From NCBI GenBank assembly GCA_022559845.1, contig CM040128.1, positions 220,209,643-220,273,642 of the forward strand: a DNA stretch of 64,000 nucleotides. The letters are read 5' to 3'. The position numbers and the translations under genes were made by a program. Shown in pieces: positions 11,870-22,408 of the stretch (the stretch's first letter is position 1; every line of letters starts with the position of its first letter). This stretch comes from Amorphophallus konjac (taxonomy: Eukaryota > Streptophyta > Magnoliopsida > Alismatales > Araceae). Under the pieces are notes generated by a model. It was not told where the DNA came from, did not search any database, and worked only from the letters and a program-made list of their open reading frames with translations.

Positions 11870-12676
11870 GAGTAAGTGTCTCATCCTTGCTCAATAGTGT
11901 TGCTCTTTCAATATTTGCTTCATGCGCCGCTGAATTTGTGAGGGAGCGCCCGGTCCTCAAGTCCATGACTTAGAGTGACCGCCGTGGGGTAGTGTGAACC
12001 GGTGCCTTTGCGCACTTTGTCGGCCCCAATTGAATTGGGCATCCAACCTTTGGGAGTCAAACCTTGGCCTTGCTGGCCCTCTACCAGCAAGGGCCCATTC
12101 CCATACTTCACACTTGGCATCGCCAAGTCACTCCGGGTATAGAGTGCGACGAGAGGGCGGTGGCCCATTAAGGCCCATTTGAATGCTATTTGTGATTGCT
12201 TGCTTAAGTCTGAGGTTGTGTCACATCATTTTTATTGTTTTATCATTTGTAGCATGACATTTTAAAATGTAATTAAACTGTTAATCACTTATACATGTCT
12301 GTTATTTCCTACTGGGCGTCAGCTCATAGTGGTGTTTTACCCCTTTTCCAGGCTGTTCAGGTGACGCACTTACCGATGGGGAAGGGCAGGAGTGATGTCT
12401 TGAGTGTATCAGTTCTAGTGTGTTAGTAGTGTGATATCTTACTTTTAGTTGTGTTTTGGAGAGCTTTTAGTCTCAGCCATGTTATTGAGTTTTAGTGGTT
12501 GTTATTCCAGTTGTAGTAAGTTGAACATGAGGTTATTGTATCAGTGGTGGTTTGTTAATGATCATTTAGTATTTCCATCTTGTAGCACTTGTGTATTATT
12601 TAGTTTTTCCTCTCTCTCTTGCCAGCGTGTCCCTAACTGTACGTCCCGATATTTCCGCCTTGTTCGGGGCGTGACA

Positions 12677-13179
12677 TCATGTCTAGACAATTTGGAGATT
12701 ACTCAAAAACTAGCATGACCTAGTCTTCGGTGCCTTAGCCAAGCATTATCATGGTTGTTTGTTACCAAGCACACATCATCACCGGAAACATCATCAAGAT
12801 CAATAGTATACACATTGTTATTTCTCTTGCCGATGAACCTGATTGCATTTGAGCTTTTATTCATGACGAGACAATGTGATTCATCAAAGATAATCTTAAA
12901 ACCTTTGTCCCACAATTGGATTATGCTCAAAAGATTATGATTTAATCCTTTTACCAAAAATACATTTTCAATCAAGATTTTAGAATTTTTACCTATGTTG
13001 CCAATTCCAATTATTTTACCTTTATCCTTTCCACTAAAGGCAACTGAGGCTCCGTCCTTATCTTGCAGAGTAGAGAACACCTTCTTATCCCCTGTCATAT
13101 GTCTTGAGCAACCGCTGTCCAAGTACCATTTGATCCCCCTGGCTTCAAGGCATCTGCAAAAAACAAAATTATCATCCAA
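12677..13179 (-). pseudogene. pol: Ty1-copia pol fragment: protease and GAG-pre-integrase
   Basis: The reading contains the copia protease motif WYLDSGCSRHMTGD (catalytic D-S-G), then a GAG_pre-integrase stretch ending in RRLGHAS. The reading is stopped soon afterwards, near 12703. Recognisable copia wording (ISKLSR) continues to 12677, where the Tekay LTR interrupts it. The frame differs from that of gag at 13172, so a frameshift separates them. Confidence 0.88.
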
Positions 13180-15004
13180 TTGATTTTGGTACCCAAACTA
13201 ATTTGAGTCCATGAGAGTTAGTCCAGTTCTGCATATATCTTTTCCTAGTCCAAGCAGCATGATTTCTTTGTGTGTTTTGTCTGAACCAATAATTAGCAAT
13301 AACATGACCAAATCTACCACAATTAAAGTAATTGACATTTAAAAATCTTCTTTGGTATTTGTGTTGTTTAGATTGAACATGTATTTGCTTAGTGTGTGAG
13401 CATGATGCACAGTTATCGTTCTTATCATGAACAAAGGAAGTTGTGATCTTATTTTCAAAAGATTTTTTGTTATGGGGAATATACCCCAAACCTTCTTTTT
13501 GGAAGTTAACCTTAACTCCCAACAAGTTATCTAAATTTTGTTTGCCTTTGACAAACCTAGATAAGGTGGACTGTAGTTCAGCCATCTCTTCATTCAAGCT
13601 CACATTCTTCCTTTCAAGTTTTAAATTTGTGGATTTCAAAACTTCTTCTTCATTTTTCAAATTTTCAAAATTCTTTTCCATGTCAGACATTTTACACATC
13701 GCTTCAACTTTAGTTTTCTCAATATCTGAAATTATTTGAAGCAAGCTTTCTTTTTCTTCTGTTAATTCAAACCATTCTTGTTCGAGTTTTTCAAACTTAA
13801 TAGAAGAATCCTCATGAGTTAAATCTTCAAGTTTCTTTTTGAGGGATTTATTCTCAGATCTGATTTTCTTGTATTTTGTATACAACTTTTCATACTCTGA
13901 CTCCCATTGTTCATTTGAAATAAAATCAGGATCAGAATTTACCTCGACTGAGTCATCCTCATGTGCCATGAAGCACAGGCTTTCCACGAGCTGTTCTTGC
14001 TCCTCTTCGGACTACTCGTCCTCTTCGTCACTCCATGTGGCGACCACAACTTTTGGCTTTCTGAAATTTTCTTTCTTGAACTTTCTTTTCAGATCTGGGC
14101 ACTCTCCTCTCATGTGCCTGAGCTTCTTGCATTCATAGCAAATAATATTATTAGGCTTGCTCGGCTCATCCTTGGTTTGAAAGGGCTTCCTTTGCCCCTT
14201 TCTGAAATTTCCTTGAGAATTCTTCTTTCTTCTCAAAAATTTCTTCACTTGGCGGGTCAGCATAGCCAGGTCTTCTTCTTCATTACTCCCTTCGCTGGAC
14301 TCCTCTTCTTGGGAGTCATCATCAGATTAGTGGGCTTTCAATGCCACCATTTTTTTCTTCTTAGATTCCTCCTCTGTAGTTCTTTTGATATTTATCTCAT
14401 AGGTCATGAGTGACCCTATGAGCTCGTCCAAGGAGAGTGTGGACAGATTCTTTGAATCTTCAAGAACCGTGGCTTTTGTATGCCACGTAGGTGGAAGGGA
14501 TCTCAATATCTTCCTCACAAGTTCGGAGTTTGTGTACTCATTCCCAAGGCTTTTGAGATCATTGGTGATCTCAGTTAATCTTGCAAACATCTCAGAGATG
14601 ATTTCTTCGGGTTTCATTTTGAATAGCTCGTAATCTCTGACGAGTAGATTGGCCTTGGTTTGCTTGACCTCGGAAGTTACTTCATAAATAAGCCGCATCT
14701 TGTCCCACAACTCCTTTGCTCAGCTGCACATAGATACACCAGAAAATTCGTTAGGATGGATAGCACACTGCATAATGTTCATAGCATTAAAATTTATTGT
14801 GTATTTTTTAATATCTTCAAGGGTCCATTCATCTTCATTTTTGGAAATCTCATATGGGCCCTTATCCACCACCCTCCAGATCTCATACTCTTCGGCTGTT
14901 AGAAAAACATGCATTTTATTTTTCCAATAAGAGTAATTCGAGCCATCAAAGTATGGAGGACGGTGGATTGAGTGACCCTCAGGCATCATCCCCTTGTTGG
15001 CCAT
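13172..15004 (-). pseudogene. gag: Ty1-copia gag (DUF4219/UBN2, zinc knuckle, coiled coil), broken
   Basis: One frame from the ATG at 15004 down to 13172, interrupted by in-frame stops near 14717, 14324 and 13990. In order: an N-terminal DUF4219-like part (PPYFDGSNYSYWKNKM), a UBN2 gag core (about 14327-14710), a CCHC zinc knuckle (CYECKKLRHMRGEC, about 14140), an acidic linker, and a long charged coiled coil (about 13500-13950). A second degenerate knuckle-like motif follows (FNCGRFGHVIANYW). The protein would package the RNA. A coiled coil of this size after the knuckle is unusual for copia gag and fits Sireviruses. Confidence 0.88.
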
Positions 15005-15054
15005 TGATCTGGATCTTACTCTAGATCGTTAGATCTGAAAAATATAGAGCCTTA

Positions 15055-15066
15055 GCTCTGATACCA
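15055..15066 (-). other. Primer-binding site of the copia element
   Basis: The minus strand reads TGGTATCAGAGC two nt after the LTR end. It matches initiator tRNA-Met and fixes both the strand of the element and the LTR boundary at 15069. Confidence 0.9.
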
Positions 15067-16388
15067 ATTGAAGTCTCGCGATCAATGACTCCCAATAGGG
15101 GGGGGGTGAATTGGGCAATTACAAAATTTAACAAAACCTTAGCCGATTTAAACAAGTGTGAAGAACAACAACAATGAAGTTAAATCTGTATAGAAACTAT
15201 TAGATCTAACAAAATCTATCACACACAACGGATCCTTGGTACCGTGGCGGAGAAGTGAATCCGAAAATTCTACTCACGCAAAGTGTTATCTTCCTGACAA
15301 GGTTTGCCTTGTCTATCTGAACCCACCTTTTAATATACCAGAGATTTGATGTGAAGATGATAAGTTGTGCTAGATCTAACTCAAGAGATACAAATGACCT
15401 AATCTAGGTGTGTGCTTGCACAAAATGAAGATAGGAGAAAAGGATCAAACCACACAAGAGACTACGATTTTTAGGTGGTTCGGATGCAACAACGGTAACC
15501 TATATCCACCCCTCAGAATCTGTGAGGATTCACACACTATCTTGTATGGGATTACAAGATCTGAACACACACACACACACGTAGGGAGATAGAAACTCCC
15601 ACGAAGGTGTAAACGCACCGAAGCACACACAAATCAGACAGAAATCAAACACACACACACACACACACACGAATCTGATAAGATGCACACACACACAAGT
15701 GTCTAGAGATTACAAAAAGCACACTCTTGAAGCTCAGGGAATATGGAAGAAGAAACACAAAAGAAAAGCTCTGATTTAAGCTTCCCCTGAGTAGATGATG
15801 CAGATTTTGGATGAAGCTTGAATCTCCACTTGATTTGGGGTTGATTGGCTTCATATTGATCTTGAAAAGCTTGGAGATGAATGAAGAATTCCTGGACGAA
15901 GCACTGTTCATGGAGCTATAGTAGCAGCTTTCTTTCTCCCCTTGATAGCCTCCTGAAGTCCCGCGATCAATGACACCCAAGAGGGGGGTGAATTAGGTGT
16001 TTACCAATTTTATGAAAACTTTTGGCCTTTTCAAAATATGTGATACAATGTTAATCAAGAGGTTCAAAACTGTTTGTTCACAAATTGGATTTATCAAACT
16101 GAATTGGATGATGATATAGATTATGCAAGATATACGAGGATAAATCCAGAATCATAATTATACTAACACTCATGTAGAATGGAGGTAGAATAAAAGGACC
16201 AAACCACATAATACAAAACACAATGCACAGCAATTTTTAAGGTGGTTCGGATGCAACGACGGTAATCCTACGTCCACCCCTCACCAAACTCGGTGAGGCT
16301 TCACTCGGGGATAAATCCCCAAACGGAGACGATGCTCCAAACACACACGCAGGACGGCACCTGCCCACACACACGGGGACGCGCCCCA

Positions 16389-16390
<2 letters not shown>

Positions 16391-16422
<32 letters not shown>
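16391..16422. repeat. (CA)n microsatellite
   Basis: An uninterrupted AC dinucleotide run. Further CA runs lie at 15570-15586, 15648-15671 and 16530-16545. The valine/cysteine-rich readings on the minus strand are artefacts of these runs. Confidence 0.9.
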
Positions 16423-16425
<3 letters not shown>

Positions 16426-17130
16426 GATGAGGTCTCCAACACGATCTAACAAACAGATCAACAAGACACACACACGCAGCGACAAGTGCAGCAAACCACA
16501 CATAAAAACAACTGGATCTAAGTAGATCCACACACACACACACGTAGATCTAGGAAGATCTACGCACACACGAATGGAACACAATGACCACACATGACCA
16601 CGGATCCACAACGATCCACACACACACGAATGTTTCCAGATTGTGAAGAACACAAATATAAAGCCCAAAACATAACAACAATGAGGCACAGTTTAGAAGA
16701 CTCCTGATTTGGCTTCCCTTGAGTGTATGATATAGAGCTTGCAACGATGCTTCCTGCTTCACTTGAATGACTTCATATTAAGCTTGAATGGGCTTGGAGT
16801 GGATGTAGAGTTGCTGCATGGAGTACTGTTCACGGCTATAGTACTCTTCCTTCTTCACTTGGATAACCTCCCTTTGATCTCTTCTTGAAACTCTTACTTG
16901 CTTCTTGATAGCCTCCCCCTTGATCTCTCTTTGTTGGTTGCTTGATTCTTCACTTCATAGATGCTTGTTGACTTGAGAAGTACCTTGAATGGCTTGTAGA
17001 TGGATGAATAACTTGCTGCACGAGGTACTGTTCACGGAGCTACAGTACCTCTTCTTCCTCCTTGGACAGCCTTCCCTTAGATCTCCCTTGAAGCCCTCTT
17101 GGTTGGTTAGGGTTATGGCTTCAATGAGAT

Positions 17131-17139
17131 GTTTTATAT
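17131..17139 (-). promoter_or_regulatory. TATA box of the copia solo LTR
   Basis: The minus strand reads GATATAAAAC. The equivalent in the split LTR is TATAAAAA at 18196-18203. In both, the palindrome pairs begin about 145 bp upstream. Confidence 0.65.
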
Positions 17140-17280
17140 CTCTTAAATGGTCCACAGACAAGCCCCAGACCAGATCCACAAATCATGGTGGATTGGGTGT
17201 CTTTAGGATTAAACAAATGGGTGGAAAGACCACTCCTCGAGCTTGAAACAAAAGTCAACAAAAGGGGGCCTCGGGGCTGG

Positions 17281-17422
17281 CGGTCGACCGGTGGAGGGCT
17301 GGCGGTCGACCGGAATTTTACAGGTTTCAGTCCGTTGCTTGCTGGGAAAAATGGTTGACCGCCCCTGTCTGGGTGGTCCACCGCTGCTGGCGGTCGACCG
17401 GTCCTGGACCGGCGGTCGACCG
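17281..17422 (-). repeat. CGGTCGACCG word pairs, 22-bp spacing (solo LTR)
   Basis: Three pairs of 10-bp palindromic words start at 17281/17303, 17352/17374 and 17391/17413, each exactly 22 bp apart. Four words are perfect CGGTCGACCG and the middle pair is degenerate (TGGTTGACCG, TGGTCCACCG). The DNA between words is not conserved. Confidence 0.9.
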
Positions 17423-18344
17423 CTGGCAGGGGAAGCCCCAGGTTTCTCCCGTTCAGCCCTTTCAACCCTTGAGCAGCTCATTCACGTTTGTGGCATCAAA
17501 CTCCTTCGACCTTGAGGATTTGTACTGAGTATATGGACCTACAAACACATGGATAATTGATTAGAACTATAGCTCAAACATTCATATGATAAATGCATAA
17601 ACTCCATGCAAACCATTGATTATGAAATCAGAATTTGTTCCGGGGGCTCCGCCCCCGGAAACTCCCGCAAGGGGCGCTGCCCCCAGGTCGATCTGCGGGC
17701 GAGGGCGCACGATGGCCAGAAGGGTTTCATGTTGAATGTGCATGAATGATGTGTATACATAAGATACACAAGGTGAAATTGATGCTAAGCATGAGATACA
17801 CAAGGTAAGAGTCTCACCAATGGTTCTTGATAGTAAATGACATGTACCACATGTTTTGGATTGTAGAGGAGCAGGGTGCTTATCCACAAGTTTAGTTCAC
17901 CAGGTGACTGCCATGTGTTTGATCCTACAAGCAAGATAGTTAAGGTTAATACCATGCTTGTTCACATTAAAGAGGTTATGAAACCTCTTGCCTCTTGTAA
18001 AAATAATTCAATCAAGCATGAATCAAGACCATGTACCATTGCCATTTGCCATCTCAAACATATTTAAACATGAATGTGCAATCAGCCATAAGTTTAGTTA
18101 TCATCAAAACCATAACGCCAACAATCATCAAAACCATAACTCAACACCTCCTTGATCTCCCTTGAGTGATTAGGGTTTCTTTTCCCTAAGAGGTGTTTTT
18201 ATAACACTTGAATGGTCAAAGACATGCCAAGACACAGATCCACAATTCCAGGGATGTCTGGAGACTTTTGGGATTAAAAAATTCTTGATGGATGCTTTCA
18301 GCTCGTGAAGAAAACAAAGTCAAAGAAAGGGGCTTCGAAGGGTT

Positions 18345-18518
18345 CGGTCGACCGGATATGGCTAGGCAGTCGACCTAACTTTTACAAGATTTGAAGCTTT
18401 CGTTGCTGGGAGAATCGGTCGACCGGTCCAGTGGGGGCGGTCGACCGAACTCTGTAATTTTATAGAGTTTTCAGCTCTGGGAGATTAGGTCAACCGCCCC
18501 TGCTGGCCAGGTCAACCG
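18345..18518 (-). repeat. CGGTCGACCG word pairs, 22-bp spacing (split LTR)
   Basis: Pairs start at 18345/18367, 18416/18438 and 18487/18509, each exactly 22 bp apart, and pairs repeat every 71 bp. Words range from perfect CGGTCGACCG to AGGTCAACCG. The spacers differ from each other and from those of the solo LTR. Confidence 0.9.
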
Positions 18519-18789
18519 AACTCTGAAAAACCTGTAGAAATAACATTGTTAGCCCATAAATCATATCCTTATAAAATATACTGTAAGACCACACTTTGTT
18601 CCATTCAATTTGAGTTGGTTTTGACTCATTCAAGGCTTTTGAAACATGATCCTTTTGAGCGTATTCTTGTGATAAAATAATATTTTTGAGAGCCTATATG
18701 AGCACTGACTTCTGTAAGAATGGATGAACTTAAACCGTTTGCCATACCGGGGTTTTGTTATCATCAAAATCCCATGGAGAAACTCAACA

Positions 18790-19326
18790 CCCTTGACTCA
18801 ACTATAAACTCACTTCTTAATGAACCAACAAATAATGACTCATATAATCTCTCCCCTATTGACATCATCAAAACAAAAGACATGGAGAGAATTTGTGGAA
18901 CATTCATGATGGTGGGGATCAAAGGAATCAAATATTCAGGGTTAGAGACATCAAAGAGGCATCAAGAGATTTTTAGAGTAGGGGTGAAACAGTGAGGGCA
19001 ACTGGATCAAAACAAGCATATAGATGTGGCAACACATAGATAGAAGCAGAGATTTGAAAATTAAACACAGTGTGAACCCGTGAGCCCGCAACATGATAAC
19101 CTGTTTCAGAAATGGACATGATTAGATCAAAGTCAGACATATGCATGAGCAAGATATAGCAATCAGAGTGAATGAGGAGATATTATGCAAGCTCTTTATT
19201 GAACTTTTTAGATTTTCAGATTTTTTTTAATTTTCTATGCAATGCATAAAATCAAACACACGTAATCTAACTACATGATGAAGGCCACTTGGTGGGCTGA
19301 TACCAATTAGTTGAAATGATACCAAT
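18790..19326 (-). other. Leftover interior next to the Tat-like LTR, PBS-like, no gene seen
   Basis: 537 bp between the copia LTR and the Tat-like LTR. On the minus strand the end of LTR 19327 is followed at once by ATTGGTATCA, and a near-copy of LTR end plus PBS recurs about 18 nt further. This looks like a duplicated primer-binding site opening a 5' untranslated region. The rest is A/T-rich, and I recognise no coding sequence in it. Confidence 0.5.
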
Positions 19327-20897
19327 TGTTGAACTGATGGACACCTATATGCACATGTATGCAAATGAATAACTTTATGATCAAAAGAGCCACAATGCCT
19401 AAAAACAATTGTTCAGTATGATGCACTACGAATTATGCGTGCATGCACGTATTTGAGTATGAATCATGCATGCATTCTATCAGAACACAATATATACACA
19501 TATATAAGTGCATGCTACTGTTGCACGGGTTTTTATGCCGAATGACCGGGGTGAAGGAAGGGATACAGCGGGGAAGGAAAATACGGGAGTTTGATATATC
19601 TCGGGTATCCTCCTTACGGTTGCATGCCTCTCACGGTGGTATCGGACACTCTCCTTTTACAGAAAGTCGAAAAGGGTCGAATGGCACGGGAATGTAAGGG
19701 TACGGGTTAACCGGACAGGGTGCGGGCGTGTCAGTCGATTTCTCGACAATCACCCATGGAACCAAGGGTTGACCGGGGAAGTGCCACCAGGGCGTGGCAC
19801 GTGCACTCGGGCGATCGGGGGACACGTGGAGAGGAGGGGTTCCACGGGTGCGAGTGCGTAGGAGATTGTGGGAATCGTGTACTGGACGTCTTTCTCCACC
19901 GGTCAAAAGAAATCGGTGTTTATTTACATCGGATTGAATCCGAACACCTTCGTTCCGAGCTGAAGAAAAGTCTGTATCTATGCCTGAAGCCGTGGGTAGA
20001 GGAACGGGAGCATTCTGCAGCTGTGGGTGCGCTTTCGACTGAGTGGTGTTTACTGGGGTTAGGATGTTGGGCACATATGCCGAACGGTGTGGGTAGGGAG
20101 CTGGGGGCCCGAATGCGGGTGCTTGTATTTCACTGGCTTTATGATGGGATGCATGGGCTTTACAAATGGGCCTAAGTGGCCAAAGTACAACTGGCGCAAG
20201 CCGCGGGACAATTCCGATACACGGGTCGGTCCCCGGGTCATCGCATAACAAAGTGGATACCCGCGTGTTTTACAGGAACTCTTTACAGAGGGATTGGTGT
20301 GGGCCTGACTGCCTTGGTGGCCAAAGCGGACATGGACTGGCGCCTGGTGGAGGTCGGACGTGGCTCGAGGTGAGCGGTCAGGTCCGAGTCTCTGACGATG
20401 AGTGTCGTCATGCTGGGGAGTTGAGGTCGGCCCCGGGACTATGATTCCTGGGCCAGAGGTCCGACTGGACTTGAGTTGTTAATCTGAGGGGCCAACGGCC
20501 GGCTGGGGGGTGAACGGTAGGCACGTGATTCTGTGTCGGGGTCCGGCACGGCATTATGAAGTGCACTCCATCACTGTCGTAAGTTGGCGTACATTGGCGA
20601 ACTCGGGATGCGGGTGTGTTTGCCGTTGGCATGGTCGCCTTACGTCCGACGGGGACGGTCTTGGTATGAGACGGCTAAACACCGCGTGAGGGAAGTATGC
20701 GCGACATACCCTCGGCATGTTGGAGCTGACTAGTAAGCCAACCGCGCGTGCACTTGTCTTCTCGCGTTCCCGACCCTTGTCGAAAGCCTCGGGGGCCCGA
20801 GGGTGCGGCAATTAGGCCGGGGGAGTTTGTTCGTCCGTCTGAGTGTTTTCTTGTGCAAGCCTTCATCCGTTGCCCCTTGAGCTTCTAAGGGGGGAAA

Positions 20898-20903
20898 TTT
20901 ATA
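20898..20903 (-). promoter_or_regulatory. Candidate TATA box of Tat-like LTR 1
   Basis: The minus strand reads TATAAATTT about 22 bp downstream of the hairpin cluster. Confidence 0.55.
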
Positions 20904-20925
20904 GGAATTTGAAGGGGTGGAGGGA

Positions 20926-21285
20926 GGGGTTTAGGCGGACCAAGTTGAGGGTTCAACTTGGTCCGGGTAAACCCCCCAAACAATATTATTTCTATTTTAT
21001 TATATTTATTTATTATTATTTTTTATGTGTAACGGAGTGGGGGAGATGGGGTTTAGGTGGACCAGCCAAAGGGGCTAGTCTGGTCCGCCTAAACCCCTCT
21101 TTGGAGGGGTAAAAATTCTTTTTTTTTTTAATTTGGGTGGGGTTTAGGCGGACCAGCCTGGGGGTCCAGGCTAGTCCGCCTAAACCCCCTCCCCCAGGGG
21201 GTTTAGGCGGACCAGCCTGGGGGTCTAGGCTGGTCCGCCTAACCCCCCCCCCCCAGGGGGGGTTTGGGCGGACCAAATAGGTCCA
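20926..21285 (-). repeat. Cluster of four 50-bp hairpins in LTR 1
   Basis: Four long inverted repeats lie at 20926-20975, 21048-21097, 21139-21188 and 21197-21246, plus a half copy at 21255-21285. Each has a left arm of the form GGGGTTTAGGCGGACCAG and a right arm CTGGTCCGCCTAAACCCC around a short loop. Arms differ between copies, but pairing within each copy is almost complete. DNA between them is A/T-rich and unrelated. Confidence 0.93.
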
Positions 21286-22393
21286 TTTTTTTATTTTTAA
21301 AAATCTTTTTTTAATACCCAAGGGGTACAGGTACGATGAACGAAACATTGCACGAACCTCAGACTATTTGCACGAATTGGGACTGGGGAGGACGGTCGGG
21401 CCTCCGGGCTAGGGAAAGGGCACGGCCCCCGGGGAGTTTGCCCTCCCTTGGGGGTGCGGCTGCGCCCCGGGGTGAACTGGCCCCGGATGAGCCGCAACCC
21501 CGAGGAATGGCCCCCGGGGGTCTTCTTTCATCGTCTGGGGATGTCCTTTGATGGACACATGGTTTCGGGATACGGGGATGGCCCATGGGGGCCGTTGTTC
21601 TTCGAGTCGTAGTAGACGCCCGCAAGGCGTTCGGGCAACTGCCCGGCACACCCCGGGTTGCCGAACGGGCCGCGTAGATGACCGACGATCCTTGGATTTG
21701 GTCTAGGGCTGAGGGTAGAAGTTCAGGAAGGCTGAGAGGAGGCACCTTGGGCCCATGAGCCATGCGTCGTGCTACGTGCCATGTTGTACGGTGGGTTGGC
21801 ATGGTAGCCACGGGTTGGCCCGAGAGCTAAAGTTAAGTGGCTCATTGCCACCTGTCTGAGGGTCGGGGGTGGCCCCGGCTTGCTGGGGGGTCGTTGTGGG
21901 ACCCAGTTATTGTGCTGGAACCACGGGGTGGCCCGTGGGTTGGTGTAGAAGGGTTGGAACATGTGCGCCCACAAGGTGATCGGAAAAATGCCGAGCACAC
22001 GTGTGTGAGCCGTACACACGTGCTACGGGCCTCCAAAGCCAGTGGTTGACTTACTTGGGTCTCCCTTTGACCTTGGAGGGTTGAAAGAAGGCATCTCTTG
22101 GTGGGCCCCTGGCCTTTTCACTGGGTGCCACGTGGCGTGGCTTATAGTTGGGGCGCCCCCGGGTTGGCCCGGGTGGCCGTGTAGAATGCGGGTAAAGTTC
22201 ACAACTTAGGGGTCGGGAGTGGTCCCGATTGATTGCTAATGCCGCCGTATACCTCGGTTAGCGGGTCGAGGCCGTTGGTCGGGCCCACTGGGTTGTCGGA
22301 GGGGCTGGGTAGCCCATGCCTTGAAGGTGTTCGATGAAATTCCCAGACTCTTGTTTCCGGGTATTTTGTTGGGGAAATTGTCCGGGTACAACA

Positions 22394-22408
22394 AATGCCC
22401 CCCACGGG
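22394..22408 (-). other. Candidate polypurine tract of Tat-like element 1
   Basis: The minus strand reads CCCGTGGGGGGCATT directly before the LTR start TGTTG. LTR 2 at 34838 has the same layout, with GGGGCATC before TGTTG. Confidence 0.65.

Larger units (their letters stand above)
9862..12228 (+). mobile_element. Family-A solo LTR (plus orientation), TSD TTTTT
   Basis: A 2.37-kb block with ends TGATGG...CATCA interrupts the Tekay 3' LTR. It is flanked by TTTTT at 9857-9861 and 12229-12233. The uninterrupted 5' LTR has a single TTTTT at 1849-1853, so both insertion and duplication are directly visible. The block matches the LTRs of the complete element at 23108-30603. It lacks any interior, so it is a solo LTR left by LTR-LTR recombination. 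TATA box TATAAATA at 10185-10192. A long pyrimidine-rich tract (10320-10850) follows. The proline- and serine-rich readings there are not genes. Confidence 0.93.
1..12676 (+). mobile_element. Tekay/Del-type Ty3 LTR retrotransposon, left end cut off
   Basis: An LTR element read on the plus strand: part of the 5' LTR (1-2296), primer-binding site, leader, gag, pol, polypurine tract and 3' LTR (7099-12676). The LTR begins TGTAAGACC and ends CGTGACA. Position 1 corresponds to 7957 in the 3' LTR, so about 860 bp of the 5' LTR lie outside the window. The lineage is inferred from RT and integrase wording and from a chromodomain-like C-terminus. The element sits inside the copia pol that resumes at 12677. 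The left target-site copy is outside the window, so the TSD (possibly TCATG at 12677-12681) cannot be confirmed. Confidence 0.93.
7099..12676 (+). repeat. 3' LTR of the Tekay element, split by a solo LTR
   Basis: Runs from TGTAAGACC to CGTGACA. Without the insertion at 9862-12228 and its duplicated TTTTT it is about 3.2 kb. It carries four pairs of GGGTCGACCC words against two and a half in the 5' LTR. The transcribed interior of the LTR has no coding potential that I recognise. Confidence 0.92.
15954..18146 (-). mobile_element. Copia solo LTR, TSD CCTCC
   Basis: A 2193-bp block, TGAAGTCCCGCG...CTCAACA, flanked by CCTCC at 15949-15953 and 18147-18151. It is homologous to the surrounding LTR but clearly diverged from it. 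There is no interior, hence a solo LTR. It holds CA-repeats (16391-16422), a minus-strand TATA box (17131-17139) and the 22-bp-spaced palindrome pairs at 17281-17422. The region 17640-17710 is G/C-rich with short inverted repeats of the CCGGGGGC type. Confidence 0.92.
12677..18789 (-). mobile_element. Sirevirus-like Ty1-copia element (5' part), nested insertions
   Basis: Read on the minus strand: 5' LTR (18789 down to 15069, interrupted), PBS, gag, then protease and the start of the integrase region up to 12677, where the Tekay element is inserted. The rest of pol and the 3' LTR would lie left of the window. A gag with a long coiled coil plus an LTR containing a GCGATCAATGAC motif suggests the Sirevirus/Maximus group. 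Several stops and a frameshift show that it is dead. Confidence 0.88.
15069..18789 (-). repeat. 5' LTR of the copia element, split by a solo LTR
   Basis: The plus-strand left end is TGAAGTCTCGCG and the right end CTCAACA at 18789. The interior (15954-18146 plus one TSD copy) is a later insertion. The homologous ends of the two related LTRs (both CTCAACA) define the boundaries. A minus-strand TATA box is at 18196-18203, with the word array upstream of it at 18345-18518. Confidence 0.87.
19327..22393 (-). repeat. Tat-like Ty3 LTR 1
   Basis: A 3.07-kb G/C-rich block with plus-strand ends TGTTGAACTG and GGTACAACA. Its minus-strand start TGTTGTACC is preceded by a purine tract (22394-22408), the arrangement at the 3' LTR of an element. 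The flanking five bases do not match (CCAAT versus AATGC), so it is not a simple solo LTR. A minus-strand TATA box is at 20898-20903, with four hairpins just upstream. The Tat assignment rests on the LTR start, the purine tract and the antisense PMD gene beside it, and is moderate. Long open readings inside (for example 19631-20251 minus) are G/C artefacts. Confidence 0.7.

Noticed and set aside
13443..14710. Plus-strand readings across 13443-14710
   Set aside because: Shadows of the minus-strand copia gag. The minus strand carries all recognisable motifs.
16237..16689. Minus-strand reading of 150 codons rich in Val and Cys
   Set aside because: Translation of CA microsatellites inside an LTR.
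19631..20251. Minus-strand reading of 206 codons
   Set aside because: G/C-rich LTR DNA with overlapping open frames on both strands. No known domain.
20926..21285. Hairpins as MITEs or tRNA-like genes
   Set aside because: No TSD around the units, no tRNA box sequences, and four tandem copies in a U3 position fit an LTR array better.
19327..22393. LTR 1 as a simple solo LTR
   Set aside because: The flanking five bases differ (CCAAT and AATGC), and purine-tract and PBS-like signals adjoin it.
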